64,000 nt of DNA from Streptomyces sp. P3. Its GTDB lineage: Bacteria > Actinomycetota > Actinomycetes > Streptomycetales > Streptomycetaceae. Shown in pieces: positions 46,762 through 55,240 of the stretch. The position numbers and the translations under genes were made by a program. The notes beneath the pieces were generated by a model that saw only the letters and a program-made list of their open reading frames with translations, made no database searches and had not been told where the DNA came from. The stretch lies in the NCBI RefSeq assembly GCF_003032475.1, contig NZ_CP028369.1, positions 3,534,001-3,598,000 of the forward strand, read 5' to 3'. How positions within the stretch are numbered: the stretch's first letter is position 1; each line of letters starts with the position of its first letter.

Positions 46762-46788
46762 TTTCAACAAATATGGAAACCGTTGTCA
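46752..46788. promoter_or_regulatory. Two predicted Zur boxes upstream of znuA
   Basis: Two 15-bp 7-1-7 palindromes, 46752-46766 (TGACAGTCATTTTCA, 5 of 7 pairs) and 46774-46788 (TGGAAACCGTTGTCA, 5 of 7 pairs including TGnnAAC-n-GTTnnCA), lie 22 bp apart, two helical turns, so two Zur dimers could sit on the same face. They overlap the znuA start region. Local AT content is higher than the surroundings. Confidence 0.65.
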
Positions 46789-46970
46789 ACAAGCTGTCGG
46801 GCAAGGGCCCGGTATGGGCCCGGTAAGCCCCGAAGGGCTGCGGTATGGCCGCTGGGGACCCGGTCCCGGCGGGGGCCCGATTTGGTCGAGGGGGAGTCCC
46901 CGCCGGTACCCTGAAGTCTTCGCTGGAAGCATCTCGCTTCGTCGCCCGTCGTCGTTATGAAGAGAGCACC

Positions 46971-48353
46971 GTGGCCGCCGACAAGATCGACACCATCGTC
47001 AGCCTGAGCAAGCGCCGTGGCTTCGTATTCCCCTGCAGTGAGATCTACGGCGGTCAGCGTGCCGCCTGGGACTACGGACCGCTGGGTGTCGAGCTCAAGG
47101 AGAACCTGAAGCGCCAGTGGTGGCGCTACATGGTGACGTCGCGCGAGGACGTGGTCGGCATCGACTCGTCCGTCATCCTGGCCTCCGAGGTCTGGGTGGC
47201 CTCCGGTCACGTCGCCACCTTCTCCGACCCGCTCACCGAGTGCACCTCCTGCCACAAGAGGTTCCGCGCGGACCACCTGGAAGAGGCGTACGAGGCCAAG
47301 CATAAGCGCGCGCCGGAGAACGGCCTGGCGGACGTGAACTGCCCCAACTGCGGCAACAAGGGCCAGTTCACCGAGCCCAAGCAGTTCTCGGGTCTGCTCT
47401 CCACCCACCTCGGCCCCACCCAGGACACCGGCTCCATCGCCTACCTGCGGCCCGAGACCGCCCAGGGCATCTTCACCAACTTCGCCCAGGTGCAGACCAC
47501 TTCGCGCCGCAAGCCGCCGTTCGGTATCGCGCAGATGGGCAAGTCCTTCCGCAACGAGATCACGCCCGGCAACTTCATCTTCCGCACCCGCGAGTTCGAG
47601 CAGATGGAGATGGAGTTCTTCGTCAAGCCGGGCGAGGACGAGAAGTGGCAGGAGTACTGGATGGAGCAGCGCTGGAACTGGTACACCGGTCTCGGCATGC
47701 GTGAGGAGAACATGCGGTGGTACGACCACCCGCAGGAGAAGCTCTCCCACTACTCCAAGCGCACCGCCGACATCGAGTACCGCTTCCAGTTCGGCGGCAA
47801 CGAGTGGGGTGAGCTGGAGGGCGTCGCCAACCGCACCGACTACGACCTCTCCGCCCACTCCAAGGCCTCCGGCCAGGACCTCTCCTTCTTCGACCAGGAG
47901 GCCGGCGAGCGCTGGACGCCGTACGTCATCGAGCCCGCGGCCGGTGTCGGCCGCGCGATGCTGGCGTTCCTGCTCGACGCCTACGTCGAGGACGAGGCGC
48001 CCAACGCCAAGGGCAAGCTGGAGAAGCGCACGGTCCTGCGCCTCGACCACCGTCTCGCCCCGGTGAAGGTGGCGGTCCTGCCGCTGTCCCGCAACCCCGA
48101 GCTGTCGCCGAAGGCCAAGGGCCTCGCCGCCGCGCTGCGCCAGAACTGGAACATCGAGTTCGACGACGCGGGCGCGATCGGCCGCCGCTACCGCCGCCAG
48201 GACGAGATCGGCACGCCCTTCTGTGTGACGGTCGACTTCGACACCCTCGAGGACAACGCGGTCACCGTCCGCGAGCGTGACTCGATGAAGCAGGAGCGCG
48301 TCTCCCTCGACCAGATCGAGGGCTACCTCGCCGCCCGCCTGATCGGCGCGTAG
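46971..48353 (+). CDS. glyS: Glycyl-tRNA synthetase (dimeric, alpha2 type)
   Basis: 460-residue class II aminoacyl-tRNA synthetase that charges tRNA-Gly, the single-chain eukaryote/archaeal-like form. Motifs: [14 protein letters not shown] at the start, class II motif 1 and 2 regions including [12 protein letters not shown] and [13 protein letters not shown], zinc-type Cys cluster (CTSC, CPNC), motif 3 [18 protein letters not shown] and an anticodon-binding domain [15 protein letters not shown] at the C-terminus. GTG 46971 follows GAAGAGAG. Conserved neighbour of zur/znu in actinobacteria. Confidence 0.96.
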   Translation: MAADKIDTIVSLSKRRGFVFPCSEIYGGQRAAWDYGPLGVELKENLKRQWWRYMVTSREDVVGIDSSVILASEVWVASGHVATFSDPLTECTSCHKRFRADHLEEAYEAKHKRAPENGLADVNCPNCGNKGQFTEPKQFSGLLSTHLGPTQDTGSIAYLRPETAQGIFTNFAQVQTTSRRKPPFGIAQMGKSFRNEITPGNFIFRTREFEQMEMEFFVKPGEDEKWQEYWMEQRWNWYTGLGMREENMRWYDHPQEKLSHYSKRTADIEYRFQFGGNEWGELEGVANRTDYDLSAHSKASGQDLSFFDQEAGERWTPYVIEPAAGVGRAMLAFLLDAYVEDEAPNAKGKLEKRTVLRLDHRLAPVKVAVLPLSRNPELSPKAKGLAAALRQNWNIEFDDAGAIGRRYRRQDEIGTPFCVTVDFDTLEDNAVTVRERDSMKQERVSLDQIEGYLAARLIGA

Positions 48354-48375
48354 CCGCCCACGGCGTTCAGCACCA

Positions 48376-48416
48376 CGAGGCCGGCCCCGACGGGACTCCC
48401 GTCGGGGCCGGCCTCG
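48376..48416. terminator. Bidirectional terminator hairpin between glyS and convergent gene
   Basis: A perfect 19-bp stem (48376-48394 with 48398-48416) and ACT loop, 22 bp after glyS and two bases before the stop of the opposing gene. It can serve both converging transcripts. One of the strongest hairpins in the window. Confidence 0.88.
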
Positions 48417-48418
48417 CG

Positions 48419-48799
48419 TCAGGACGGGCAGTTCCGCTCGCGCTGGTGGCCGCGGAGCAGGACGTCGGCGTCGGTCTCCGCGCTGCGGTCGTACGCGGCC
48501 CGGGCCTCGGCGCGTCGCGTCGCGAGCTCGACGCACTCCGGGCAGTCCGGCACCGGCTCGGGCGGACGGCGCAGGCCCAGCATGAACGGGCCGTCCGTGC
48601 GCGCCCGCGCGTTCGCCGCGCGCACGCCCGCGCGGAGCCTCTCGCGCTCGGTCGCCGGCCGCAGCGCCGTCGGGTCGGCCTGCCACTCCCGGCCGCCGCC
48701 GACCGGCCGCAGCATCGCGTGGGGGCCGGAACGGTCCTGGTACTCGCCGAACCTGTCGGTGGCCGGGTCGTAGAGGAGGGTGCCGGGTTCGTGCTGCAT
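48419..48799 (-). CDS. Small Streptomyces-type hypothetical protein with CxxC
   Basis: 126-residue protein beginning MQHEPGTLLYDPATDRFGEYQDRSGPHAMLRPVGGGREW, a conserved Streptomyces type in which the N-terminal half looks like a small beta domain (EYQDRSGPHAMLRPVGG) and the C-terminal half contains CPEC and Arg-rich helices. Function unknown. ATG 48799 has GGAGCGGAC upstream; the frame is open to 48901 (MSASPGGHPDDD) and beyond, which would add a CIPCGGW segment, so a 160-residue form with two CxxC pairs is possible. Confidence 0.6.
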   Translation of the reverse strand: MQHEPGTLLYDPATDRFGEYQDRSGPHAMLRPVGGGREWQADPTALRPATERERLRAGVRAANARARTDGPFMLGLRRPPEPVPDCPECVELATRRAEARAAYDRSAETDADVLLRGHQRERNCPS

Positions 48800-48987
48800 G
48801 TCGTCCGCTCCTTGCACCCAACCTCCGCAAGGAATACAGGGGTTGGGGAATTCGAGGTGGTGGGGGTCGTCGTCAGGATGACCCCCGGGCGAGGCCGACA
48901 TGCCGTCGACGAGGCCTTCGTCAACTCCCGGCGGCGCAAAATCGACAACTTCCGGGAGCCGGACGCCCGGGGCTGCCTCGTCCGTAC

Positions 48988-50100
48988 CTACAGGTCGACG
49001 TCCACGTAGAGCGCCGCGTGGTCCGAGGCCGCGGTGCCCTTGGAGGTCACCGTGTCGAAGGACTTGATGTCCTTCGCGAAGATGCCACGGGTCTCCAGGC
49101 CGACGTGCTGGACCTCCGGCCACAGCTCGGGAGAGAGCAGGAGGTAGTCGAGCTTGTCCCGCTCGCTCCGGCACTCACCGTGGGTGCCGGGAAGTCCGCG
49201 ATAGGCGCGGTGACTCATCACGTCCCGCAGTCCGGTGTCCCGGAGGGCCGTGGCGGAGTCGCTGTCCGGGTCGTCGTTGAGGTCCCCGGCGACGATGACG
49301 TGCGGGGTGCGCTCCAGCGCCGCCCGGTAGATCTCCGCGACCCGCTTCGCCTGGGCCAGGCGCAGGCCGGGGTTGTCCTGGAACTTGCTCTTCAGGTGGT
49401 TGCCGAGGACCACCAGGGGTGTCCCGTCGAGCCGGACCTCGAACTCGGGGCAGTCGCGGCTGAAGAGGCGCAGGTCGGGACGCTCGGGGTCGGTGTCGAA
49501 GAGGTGGGTCCGTACGGACGTGACGGGGTACCGGCTGAGGATGCCGATGTCGATGCCCCGGGGATCGTTGCCGTCGATCAGCAGGGCGTAGGGGTACGGC
49601 CGCCGGCCGAGCGCCCCGGCCAGCACCTGCGTGTTGAACCGCTCCAGGGTGAGCCGGTCCTCGACCTCCACGGTGAGCAGGATGTCGGCGTCGACCTCCG
49701 AGACCACGCGGCCGGTGTTGCGCACCACGTTCAGTTCGAAGTCGTCCTGACCGAGTTCGGCCCAACCGGCCCACGCGGCACGGCCCTTGGCGGTGACCTC
49801 GACCCGGGTGTTCTTTCCGGTGCCCGTCGTCCTGAAGAGCCCGGAGTCCTTGCCCGGCCGTGACTGGTTCACGTAGATCGGCGGCGGGTCCTTCGGGTCG
49901 ATGTCGTACGCCCGGTGCTTCTCGACGAGCCCGGCGATCTTCTTCTTGTCGTCGTCCGTGTACACCGGCAGGTCGAGGAGGGCGACCAGCGTGGCGAAGT
50001 CGTCCAGGATCTCCTCGCGCTTCGCCGGGTCCTCGATGCGGAACGCGGTGGGCCGGCGGAACAGGTTCTCCATGTTGAAGGTGGCGATGCGGATGCTCAT
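48988..50100 (-). CDS. Endonuclease/exonuclease/phosphatase family protein
   Basis: 370-residue EEP-superfamily hydrolase (DNase I / inositol phosphatase fold). Starts MSIRIATFNMENLFRRPTAF with the metal-binding Asn and Glu; other motifs are VIVAGDLNDDPDSDSA (DLND), KLDYLLLS and the C-terminal TAASDHAALYVDVDL (SDH). No signal peptide, so it is probably cytoplasmic unless exported otherwise. Substrate unknown (DNA, phospholipid or phosphoester). ATG 50100 has GGAGG upstream. Divergent from the aldo/keto reductase gene. Confidence 0.88.
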   Translation of the reverse strand: MSIRIATFNMENLFRRPTAFRIEDPAKREEILDDFATLVALLDLPVYTDDDKKKIAGLVEKHRAYDIDPKDPPPIYVNQSRPGKDSGLFRTTGTGKNTRVEVTAKGRAAWAGWAELGQDDFELNVVRNTGRVVSEVDADILLTVEVEDRLTLERFNTQVLAGALGRRPYPYALLIDGNDPRGIDIGILSRYPVTSVRTHLFDTDPERPDLRLFSRDCPEFEVRLDGTPLVVLGNHLKSKFQDNPGLRLAQAKRVAEIYRAALERTPHVIVAGDLNDDPDSDSATALRDTGLRDVMSHRAYRGLPGTHGECRSERDKLDYLLLSPELWPEVQHVGLETRGIFAKDIKSFDTVTSKGTAASDHAALYVDVDL

Positions 50101-50265
50101 GGCAGCCTCCACGGCGGCGCGAAGGGCCGCTCGGTCGGCCGCAGGCGCCGCCGAGGTGACTGCGCACCGACATGTCCCATTGTCCTCGCGTCTCGCGCCC
50201 CGTCGACCGGGCGGACCGTGCCGAGGTCCGGGCCGCGAACCGACGGTGACGTGACAAGTGACAGA

Positions 50266-50287
50266 TGACAGATATTGAAATCTGTCA
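50266..50287. promoter_or_regulatory. Predicted TetR-type operator between EEP gene and aldo/keto reductase
   Basis: Perfect 8-bp inverted repeat TGACAGAT / ATCTGTCA around six bases (50266-50273, 50280-50287), preceded by two extra GTGACA repeats (50251, 50259). It lies 24-45 bp upstream of the aldo/keto reductase start. The TetR gene two genes downstream is the best candidate binder. Confidence 0.6.
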
Positions 50288-50310
50288 CTCGTCATGTCAA
50301 GCTGGTGTGC

Positions 50311-51321
50311 ATGACGATGCCAACCCGCTCCCTCGGCCTCACCGGTCCCCAGGTATCCGCCCTCGGCCTCGGCTGCATGGGCATGTCCGCGCTGTACAGC
50401 GGCGGGAACCGGGCCGAGGGGATCGCGACCGTCCACGCCGCCCTCGAAGCCGGCGTGACCCTCCTGGACACCGGCGACTTCTACGGCATGGGCCACAACG
50501 AACTGCTGATCGGCGAAGCGCTGCGCGGCGCGCCCGCCGCCCGCCGCGAACAGGCCCTGACCAGTGTGAAGTTCGGCGCCCTGCGCGGGCCGGACGGCTC
50601 CTGGTCCGGCTACGACGGCCGACCCGCCGCCGTGAAGAACTTCGCCGCCTACTCCCTCCAGCGCCTGGGGGTCGACCACATCGACGTCTACCGCCTCGCA
50701 CGGCTGGACCCCGACGTCCCGATCGAGGAGACGGTCGGCGCGATCGCCGAACTGGTCGAACAGGGCCACGTCCGGCACATCGGCCTCAGCGAGGTCGGCG
50801 CCGAGACCATCCGCAGGGCCGCCGCCACCGCGCCGATCGCCGACCTGCAGATCGAGTACGGGCTGATCTCCCGCGGTATCGAGAAGTCGATCCTGCCGGT
50901 GACCCGGGAACTGGGGATCTCGATCACCGCGTACGGCGTGCTGTCGCGCGGGCTGATCTCCGGGCACTTCACGGCTGACCGCAAGCTCGCCGCGGACGAC
51001 TTCCGGCTCTACTCGCCCCGTTTCCAGGGCGACAACCTCAAGCACAACCTGAACCTGGTGGAGGCCCTGCGGAAGATCGCCGGGCACAAGGGCGTCTCCG
51101 TCGCCCAGATCGCGATCGCCTGGGTGCTGGCCCAGGGCGAGGACATCGTGCCGCTGATCGGCGCGCGGAGCAGGGAGCGGCTCGCGGAGTCGCTGGGCGC
51201 GCTGGACGTCGTCCTCGATGCCGCCGACCTCGCCGCCATCGAGGAGGCCGTCCCCGCCGGCGCGGCCGCCGGGGAGCGCTACGCGGCCGCCGCGATGGCC
51301 CACCTCGACAGCGAGCGCTGA
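50311..51321 (+). CDS. Aldo/keto reductase
   Basis: 336-residue NADPH-dependent TIM-barrel oxidoreductase. N-terminal LGLGCMGMSALYSGGNR, catalytic Asp/Tyr region LLDTGDFYGMGHNE, YSLQRLGVDHIDVYRLARLD, and the NADP-binding C-terminus IPLIGARSRERLAESLGAL (here VPLIGARSRERL). The conserved catalytic Lys is in SVKFGALRGPDG and the His of the usual tetrad is replaced by Ala (RLARLD). It resembles YajO/pyridoxal reductase-like AKR13-type enzymes. GTG/ATG choice: ATG 50311. Followed by a TetR gene in the same direction, likely co-regulated by it. Confidence 0.88.
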   Translation: MTMPTRSLGLTGPQVSALGLGCMGMSALYSGGNRAEGIATVHAALEAGVTLLDTGDFYGMGHNELLIGEALRGAPAARREQALTSVKFGALRGPDGSWSGYDGRPAAVKNFAAYSLQRLGVDHIDVYRLARLDPDVPIEETVGAIAELVEQGHVRHIGLSEVGAETIRRAAATAPIADLQIEYGLISRGIEKSILPVTRELGISITAYGVLSRGLISGHFTADRKLAADDFRLYSPRFQGDNLKHNLNLVEALRKIAGHKGVSVAQIAIAWVLAQGEDIVPLIGARSRERLAESLGALDVVLDAADLAAIEEAVPAGAAAGERYAAAAMAHLDSER

Positions 51322-51346
51322 CCCGCCCTCCGGGTACGGTCTGAGC

Positions 51347-51943
51347 ATGCCACCGACCACCGAGACCCTGACCGCGGAGCGCATCCTCGAGGCGACCGAG
51401 GAGGTGCTGCGCCGACACGGCCCTGCCAAGGCCACCGTGGTCGACGTGGCCCGCGCGCTCGGGGTCAGCCACGGCAGTGTCTACCGGCACTTCCGTACGA
51501 AGGCGGCGCTGCGGGCGGCGGTCACGAAGCGGTGGCTGGACCGTACGTCGCAGACCCTGTCCGCCATCACCGCCGACGCGTCACGGGCCCCGGAGACCCG
51601 GGTGCGCGACTGGCTCGCGGCGCTGTTCGAGGCCAAGCGCCGCAAGGCGGGCGACGACCCCGAGTTGTTCGCCACGTACATGGTGCTGACCGGGGAGACG
51701 GGTGACGTGGTCGACGAACACCTCGCCGACCTGACCGGCCAGCTGACCCGGATCATCGAGGGGGGAGTCGCGTCCGGGGCTTTCACGGCCCCCGACCCGG
51801 CGGCCGCCGCCCGCGCCGTCTTCCACGCCACCGGCCGTTTCCACGCCCCCGGCTACCACCGGGTGTGGGAGCGGCCGGGCGTCGAGGACGACTTCACGGC
51901 CGTGGTCGACCTGCTGCTGCGGGGGCTGCGCACCTCGCCCTGA
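51347..51943 (+). CDS. TetR family transcriptional regulator
   Basis: 198-residue regulator. HTH at residues 12-58 (RILEATEEVLRRHGPAKATVVDVARALGVSHGSVYRHFRTK; key part ALGVSHGSVYRHF), then an all-helical ligand-binding domain (about 65-195). It follows the aldo/keto reductase gene by 25 bp, so it probably autoregulates this operon through the palindrome at 50266. Ligand unknown. ATG 51347. Confidence 0.9.
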   Translation: MPPTTETLTAERILEATEEVLRRHGPAKATVVDVARALGVSHGSVYRHFRTKAALRAAVTKRWLDRTSQTLSAITADASRAPETRVRDWLAALFEAKRRKAGDDPELFATYMVLTGETGDVVDEHLADLTGQLTRIIEGGVASGAFTAPDPAAAARAVFHATGRFHAPGYHRVWERPGVEDDFTAVVDLLLRGLRTSP

Positions 51944-51975
51944 GAGCCCCGAGAGCCCTGAGAGCCCCGAGGCTC
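51944..51975 (+). repeat. Short GAGAGCCC tandem repeat
   Basis: Three to four copies of a 10-11 bp unit (T/C)GAGAGCCC(C/T) immediately after the TetR stop. No gene; likely slippage repeat. Confidence 0.6.
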
Positions 51976-52040
51976 GCGGCCCCGACGTCCCCGGGGGCGC
52001 GGCCCGAACGGCTTGTCCCCGGCGTGCCGGACGGACGCGA

Positions 52041-53054
52041 CTACTCGTCCTCGGGAGGGGCGGTCAGCGCCAGGAACCGGTACTCCGTGGGCGACATCCC
52101 GTACGCGGCGCGGAACGCGCGGGTGAAGTCGGAGGCGCGGAGGATGCCCCAGCGGGCGGCGATGACGTGCACCGGCGTGGTGAGCAGCGCGGGGTCGGCC
52201 AGATCGCGGCGGGCGCCCGCCAGCCGCTGGCCCCGGATCCAGGCCGCGACCGTCTCGCCCGTCCCCTCCTCCTGGAAGAGCCGGTGCAGGTAGCTGAGGG
52301 ATATGTGGTGCGCGGCGGCGACGACGGGCGGGCGCAGCTCCGGGTCGTGCAGGTGCTGCCGGATGAACGCCCGTATCCGGGTGACCGTGATGCGGCGGCG
52401 GGCCTCCGGCGACAGGGCGGTCTCCGCCTCCAGCTCATGGGCGAGCCATGCCGCCAGCAGGTCGACCAGGACCATGCCCAGACGCGGCGCGTCGGCCGGC
52501 CGGAGGGAGGCGGCCTGCTGGTCCAGGCCGGAGAGGAAGCCCGTCAGCAGGGCGCCCGGTCCCTCCCGTCCCGACAGCCGTCTGCCCAGGAGGTCCCGGA
52601 CCCGGGCGGACGGCAGGGGCAGCAGGCTCTTGGGGACCTCCACACCCACCCCGGTGACCAAGGGGGGCTCCGCGGTGGCCGACGCCCGCATGCCGTGCGG
52701 CTCCACGACGTACGGACGTGAGCTGTCGGACAGCCACAGGTCCTGCGGCCCGTACGTCTCGGACCGCCCCACGTGGTCGAAGCCGAGCCCACCGCCCAGC
52801 ACCAGCGACAGGTGGTACTCCTCGGGATCGGACTGCCGCACCAGCCGCGTGCTCCGCCGGTACCGCGTCGGCACCACGCGGATCGGCCACACCCGCACCG
52901 CCCCCAGTTCGAACAGCCGCTGCTCCGCCCGGAAGTCCGCGGCGTAGTCACTGCTGATGTCGCTGGGCGCGATCGTGCGGTCCATCAACTGACGCCAGTA
53001 CTCGAACCTGTCCGCCACCGGCACGTCCGCGGTGCGGAACGCCGTCCCGATCAT
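52041..53054 (-). CDS. AraC family transcriptional regulator
   Basis: 337-residue regulator. The N-terminal AraC-binding-like domain (about 1-200) starts FRTADVPVADRFEYWRQLMDRTIAP, the type found in Streptomyces regulators of the AraC_binding_2 group. The C-terminal AraC HTH pair (about 225-330) includes AAHHISLSYLHRLFQEEGTG and RWGILRASDFTRAFRAAYGMSPTEYR. No ligand can be named. ATG 53054. Upstream 250 bp (53055-53304) is C/T-rich and holds no gene I can support. Confidence 0.9.
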   Translation of the reverse strand: MIGTAFRTADVPVADRFEYWRQLMDRTIAPSDISSDYAADFRAEQRLFELGAVRVWPIRVVPTRYRRSTRLVRQSDPEEYHLSLVLGGGLGFDHVGRSETYGPQDLWLSDSSRPYVVEPHGMRASATAEPPLVTGVGVEVPKSLLPLPSARVRDLLGRRLSGREGPGALLTGFLSGLDQQAASLRPADAPRLGMVLVDLLAAWLAHELEAETALSPEARRRITVTRIRAFIRQHLHDPELRPPVVAAAHHISLSYLHRLFQEEGTGETVAAWIRGQRLAGARRDLADPALLTTPVHVIAARWGILRASDFTRAFRAAYGMSPTEYRFLALTAPPEDE

Positions 53055-53304
53055 TGCGCCCTGCTCTCCGCCCGACTCCCGGGGGCCTCGCCCGGCCCCG
53101 CCCTCGACCCCGGCCGCGTCTCCGCCCGTTCGCGTCCGCCGATGCGTCCGCGTCGGCGTCCGCCGGGGTGCTCTGCTTCTGCTTCTGCGGAGGGTACTTC
53201 AGCTTGCGGACAGCGGCTCCAGAGCCCCGGAGTCGGTCAACTCGCCGCCGCGCAACGCCGACAATCGCGGCAGAGCGCTCATGAGCCGGCCCTCGGACCG
53301 GGAG

Positions 53305-53526
53305 TCATCGCGACTCGCCGCCGCCTGCCGAGGGATCCACGGTCGCCTGGTGCGCCTGGGCGAGATGCTCCTCCGCCTTCAGCCAGGGCAGGAACTGCGC
53401 CCCCGTGCGCCAGCCGCACGTCTCGCAGCTGATGGTGCGCTGCACGCCCGCGCGCCGCACCCGGACGACGTGCTGCCGGCCGTGCTGGTCGAAGCGGCTC
53501 ACCTTGCTCGTGTTGCTCTCCGGCAT
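53305..53526 (-). CDS. Small zinc-finger-like hypothetical protein
   Basis: 73-residue protein with CETCGWRTG and HLAQAH spaced about 16 residues apart, a Cys2His2-type pattern that could hold one zinc (residues about 34-56). Start MPESNTSKVSRFDQHGRQH; a basic mid-section RVRRAGVQR may contact nucleic acid. Conserved-looking in Streptomyces; function unknown. GGAG-like RBS ahead of the ATG. Confidence 0.65.
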   Translation of the reverse strand: MPESNTSKVSRFDQHGRQHVVRVRRAGVQRTISCETCGWRTGAQFLPWLKAEEHLAQAHQATVDPSAGGGESR

Positions 53527-53678
53527 GTGACGTCTCCCAGTGTCCGAGGACAGCGCGGCTGCCCCTGCAAGGGCCTCTCGGAGTGTGCAGCACGACCGAC
53601 ATCAACGGGGATTCCGGGGTGACGACTTGACCAAGCCGTGCTCCGACCACCTCTCCACGGCGTCCACCCCGCCGGGCC

Positions 53679-55139
53679 TCAGCCCACCTTGCGGGGCAGC
53701 CGCAGGCTCAGCAGCCCGGTCACGGCCACCCCGGCCAACTGCACGGCCAGCGTGGTCAGCAGGGCGCCCCGCATGCCCATCCCCGGGACCAGGGAGAGGA
53801 ACAGGGTGCCGAGGGTGGCCACGCCCAGGGCCAGCGAGGCCTGTTGGGTGGTCACCATCACACCGCTGCCGACGCCCGCCCGGGCCGGCGGCACCTCGGA
53901 CATCACGATCCGCATCACGACGGGCAGTTGGAGCGCCTGCCCCGCACCGGCGACCGCCGCGCCCGGCAGCAGCTCGACGAAACCGACGTCGGGCCAGTCG
54001 GCGCGCACCGCCAGCACGATCAGCATGACGCCCGCGCCCTGCAGCACCGCGCCCGCGGTCACCACCCGCGCCCCGAACCGTGCCACCAGGCGCGGTCCGG
54101 CCAGCGAGGCGAGGAAGAACATCAGCGCCATCGGTGCGAGCGCGAGACCGGCCCGCACCGGACCCAGCCCCGCCCCGCTCTGCAACGCCACGGCGATCAC
54201 GAACATGAACCCGCTGAAGCCGACCGCGAGCGGCGCCATGATCGTCAGGCCCCGTCGCAGGGTGGTCAGGGCGAACAGGCTCGGCGGGACCAGCGGCGTG
54301 CGGCCCTGCCGGTCGGCCCGCCGTTCCACGGCGTAGAACGCGCCGGTGACCAGCGGGAACGCGGCCAGCGACAGCCAGGTCCACAGCGGCCAGCCTGCCG
54401 CCCTGCCCTCGGTGAGCGGGGCGAGCAGGGTGAGGAGCGCGGCGGCGAGGAGCACGGTGCCGGGTCCGTCCACGGGCTCGGGGCGCTGCGAGCGGGTCTC
54501 CGGGACGCTACGGACGGCCAGCAGCAGCCCGACGACCACGAACGGCACGTTGACCAGGAACACGGACCGCCAGCCGCTGCCGGCGATGTCCGCGGCGACC
54601 AGCACGCCGCCCAGGATCTGGCCCGCCACCATGGACAGCCCGGCGGTCGCGCCGTACAGGCTCATCGCCCTGGCGCGGCGCGGGCCCGCGGTGGCTGACT
54701 GGATGGTGGCGAGCACCTGCGGCACCATCGCGGCGGCCGACGCGCCCTGCGCGACCCGGGCCGCGACCAGTGACCACGCGTCGGGAGCGAGCCCGCAGGC
54801 CAGCGAGGTCAGGCCGAAGGCGGTCATGCCGCCCAGGAAGAGCCGTCGCCGGCCGAACAGGTCGCCGAGCCGCCCGCCGAGCACGAGCAGTACCGCGTAG
54901 GCGAGTCCGTACCCGGCGACGACGAGTTCGAGGACCGACTCGCTCGCGGCGAGGTCCCGGCCCATGGTGGGCAGGGCGACGTTGACGATGAAGAAGTCGA
55001 TGAGGGGGAGCGCCGCGCCGAGCAGCACCGTGAACAGCCCGAGCGGGCCGAGGACGTGGTCCGGTTCCGGGGCCCCGGCGCCCCGGGGGCCGGGGACGGG
55101 GACGGGGACGGTTGATGGGGTCGGGGTTGTCTGGGTCAC
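53679..55139 (-). CDS. MFS drug-efflux transporter (DHA2-like, 14-helix type)
   Basis: 486-residue membrane protein with 14 predicted hydrophobic segments. Motifs: IDFFIVNVALPTMGRDLAAS (DHA2 start), GGRLGDLFGRRRLFLGG (motif A), and GLSMVAGQILGGVLV (motif C of drug antiporters). N-terminal Pro/Thr-rich tail TPTPSTVPVPVPGPRG. GTG 55139. Divergent from an HTH regulator with an operator-like region between, suggesting repression of the pump by that regulator. Substrate unknown. Confidence 0.88.
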   Translation of the reverse strand: MTQTTPTPSTVPVPVPGPRGAGAPEPDHVLGPLGLFTVLLGAALPLIDFFIVNVALPTMGRDLAASESVLELVVAGYGLAYAVLLVLGGRLGDLFGRRRLFLGGMTAFGLTSLACGLAPDAWSLVAARVAQGASAAAMVPQVLATIQSATAGPRRARAMSLYGATAGLSMVAGQILGGVLVAADIAGSGWRSVFLVNVPFVVVGLLLAVRSVPETRSQRPEPVDGPGTVLLAAALLTLLAPLTEGRAAGWPLWTWLSLAAFPLVTGAFYAVERRADRQGRTPLVPPSLFALTTLRRGLTIMAPLAVGFSGFMFVIAVALQSGAGLGPVRAGLALAPMALMFFLASLAGPRLVARFGARVVTAGAVLQGAGVMLIVLAVRADWPDVGFVELLPGAAVAGAGQALQLPVVMRIVMSEVPPARAGVGSGVMVTTQQASLALGVATLGTLFLSLVPGMGMRGALLTTLAVQLAGVAVTGLLSLRLPRKVG

Positions 55140-55170
55140 GCCGCCGAGCCTGCGCCGCCCCGCAGACGGG

Positions 55171-55194
55171 TACCAGAGTCTCCTTATCCTGGTA
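55171..55194. promoter_or_regulatory. Inverted repeat in the MFS/HTH divergent region
   Basis: TACCAG (55171-55176) and CTGGTA (55189-55194) flank 12 bases, with a related TACCTGG at 55202-55208. Position between divergent transporter and regulator genes makes it a candidate operator for the HTH regulator. Confidence 0.45.
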
Positions 55195-55240
55195 GCAGGA
55201 GTACCTGGCAACAGGATCCGCGCGGCGGCAGGCTGGAGAC

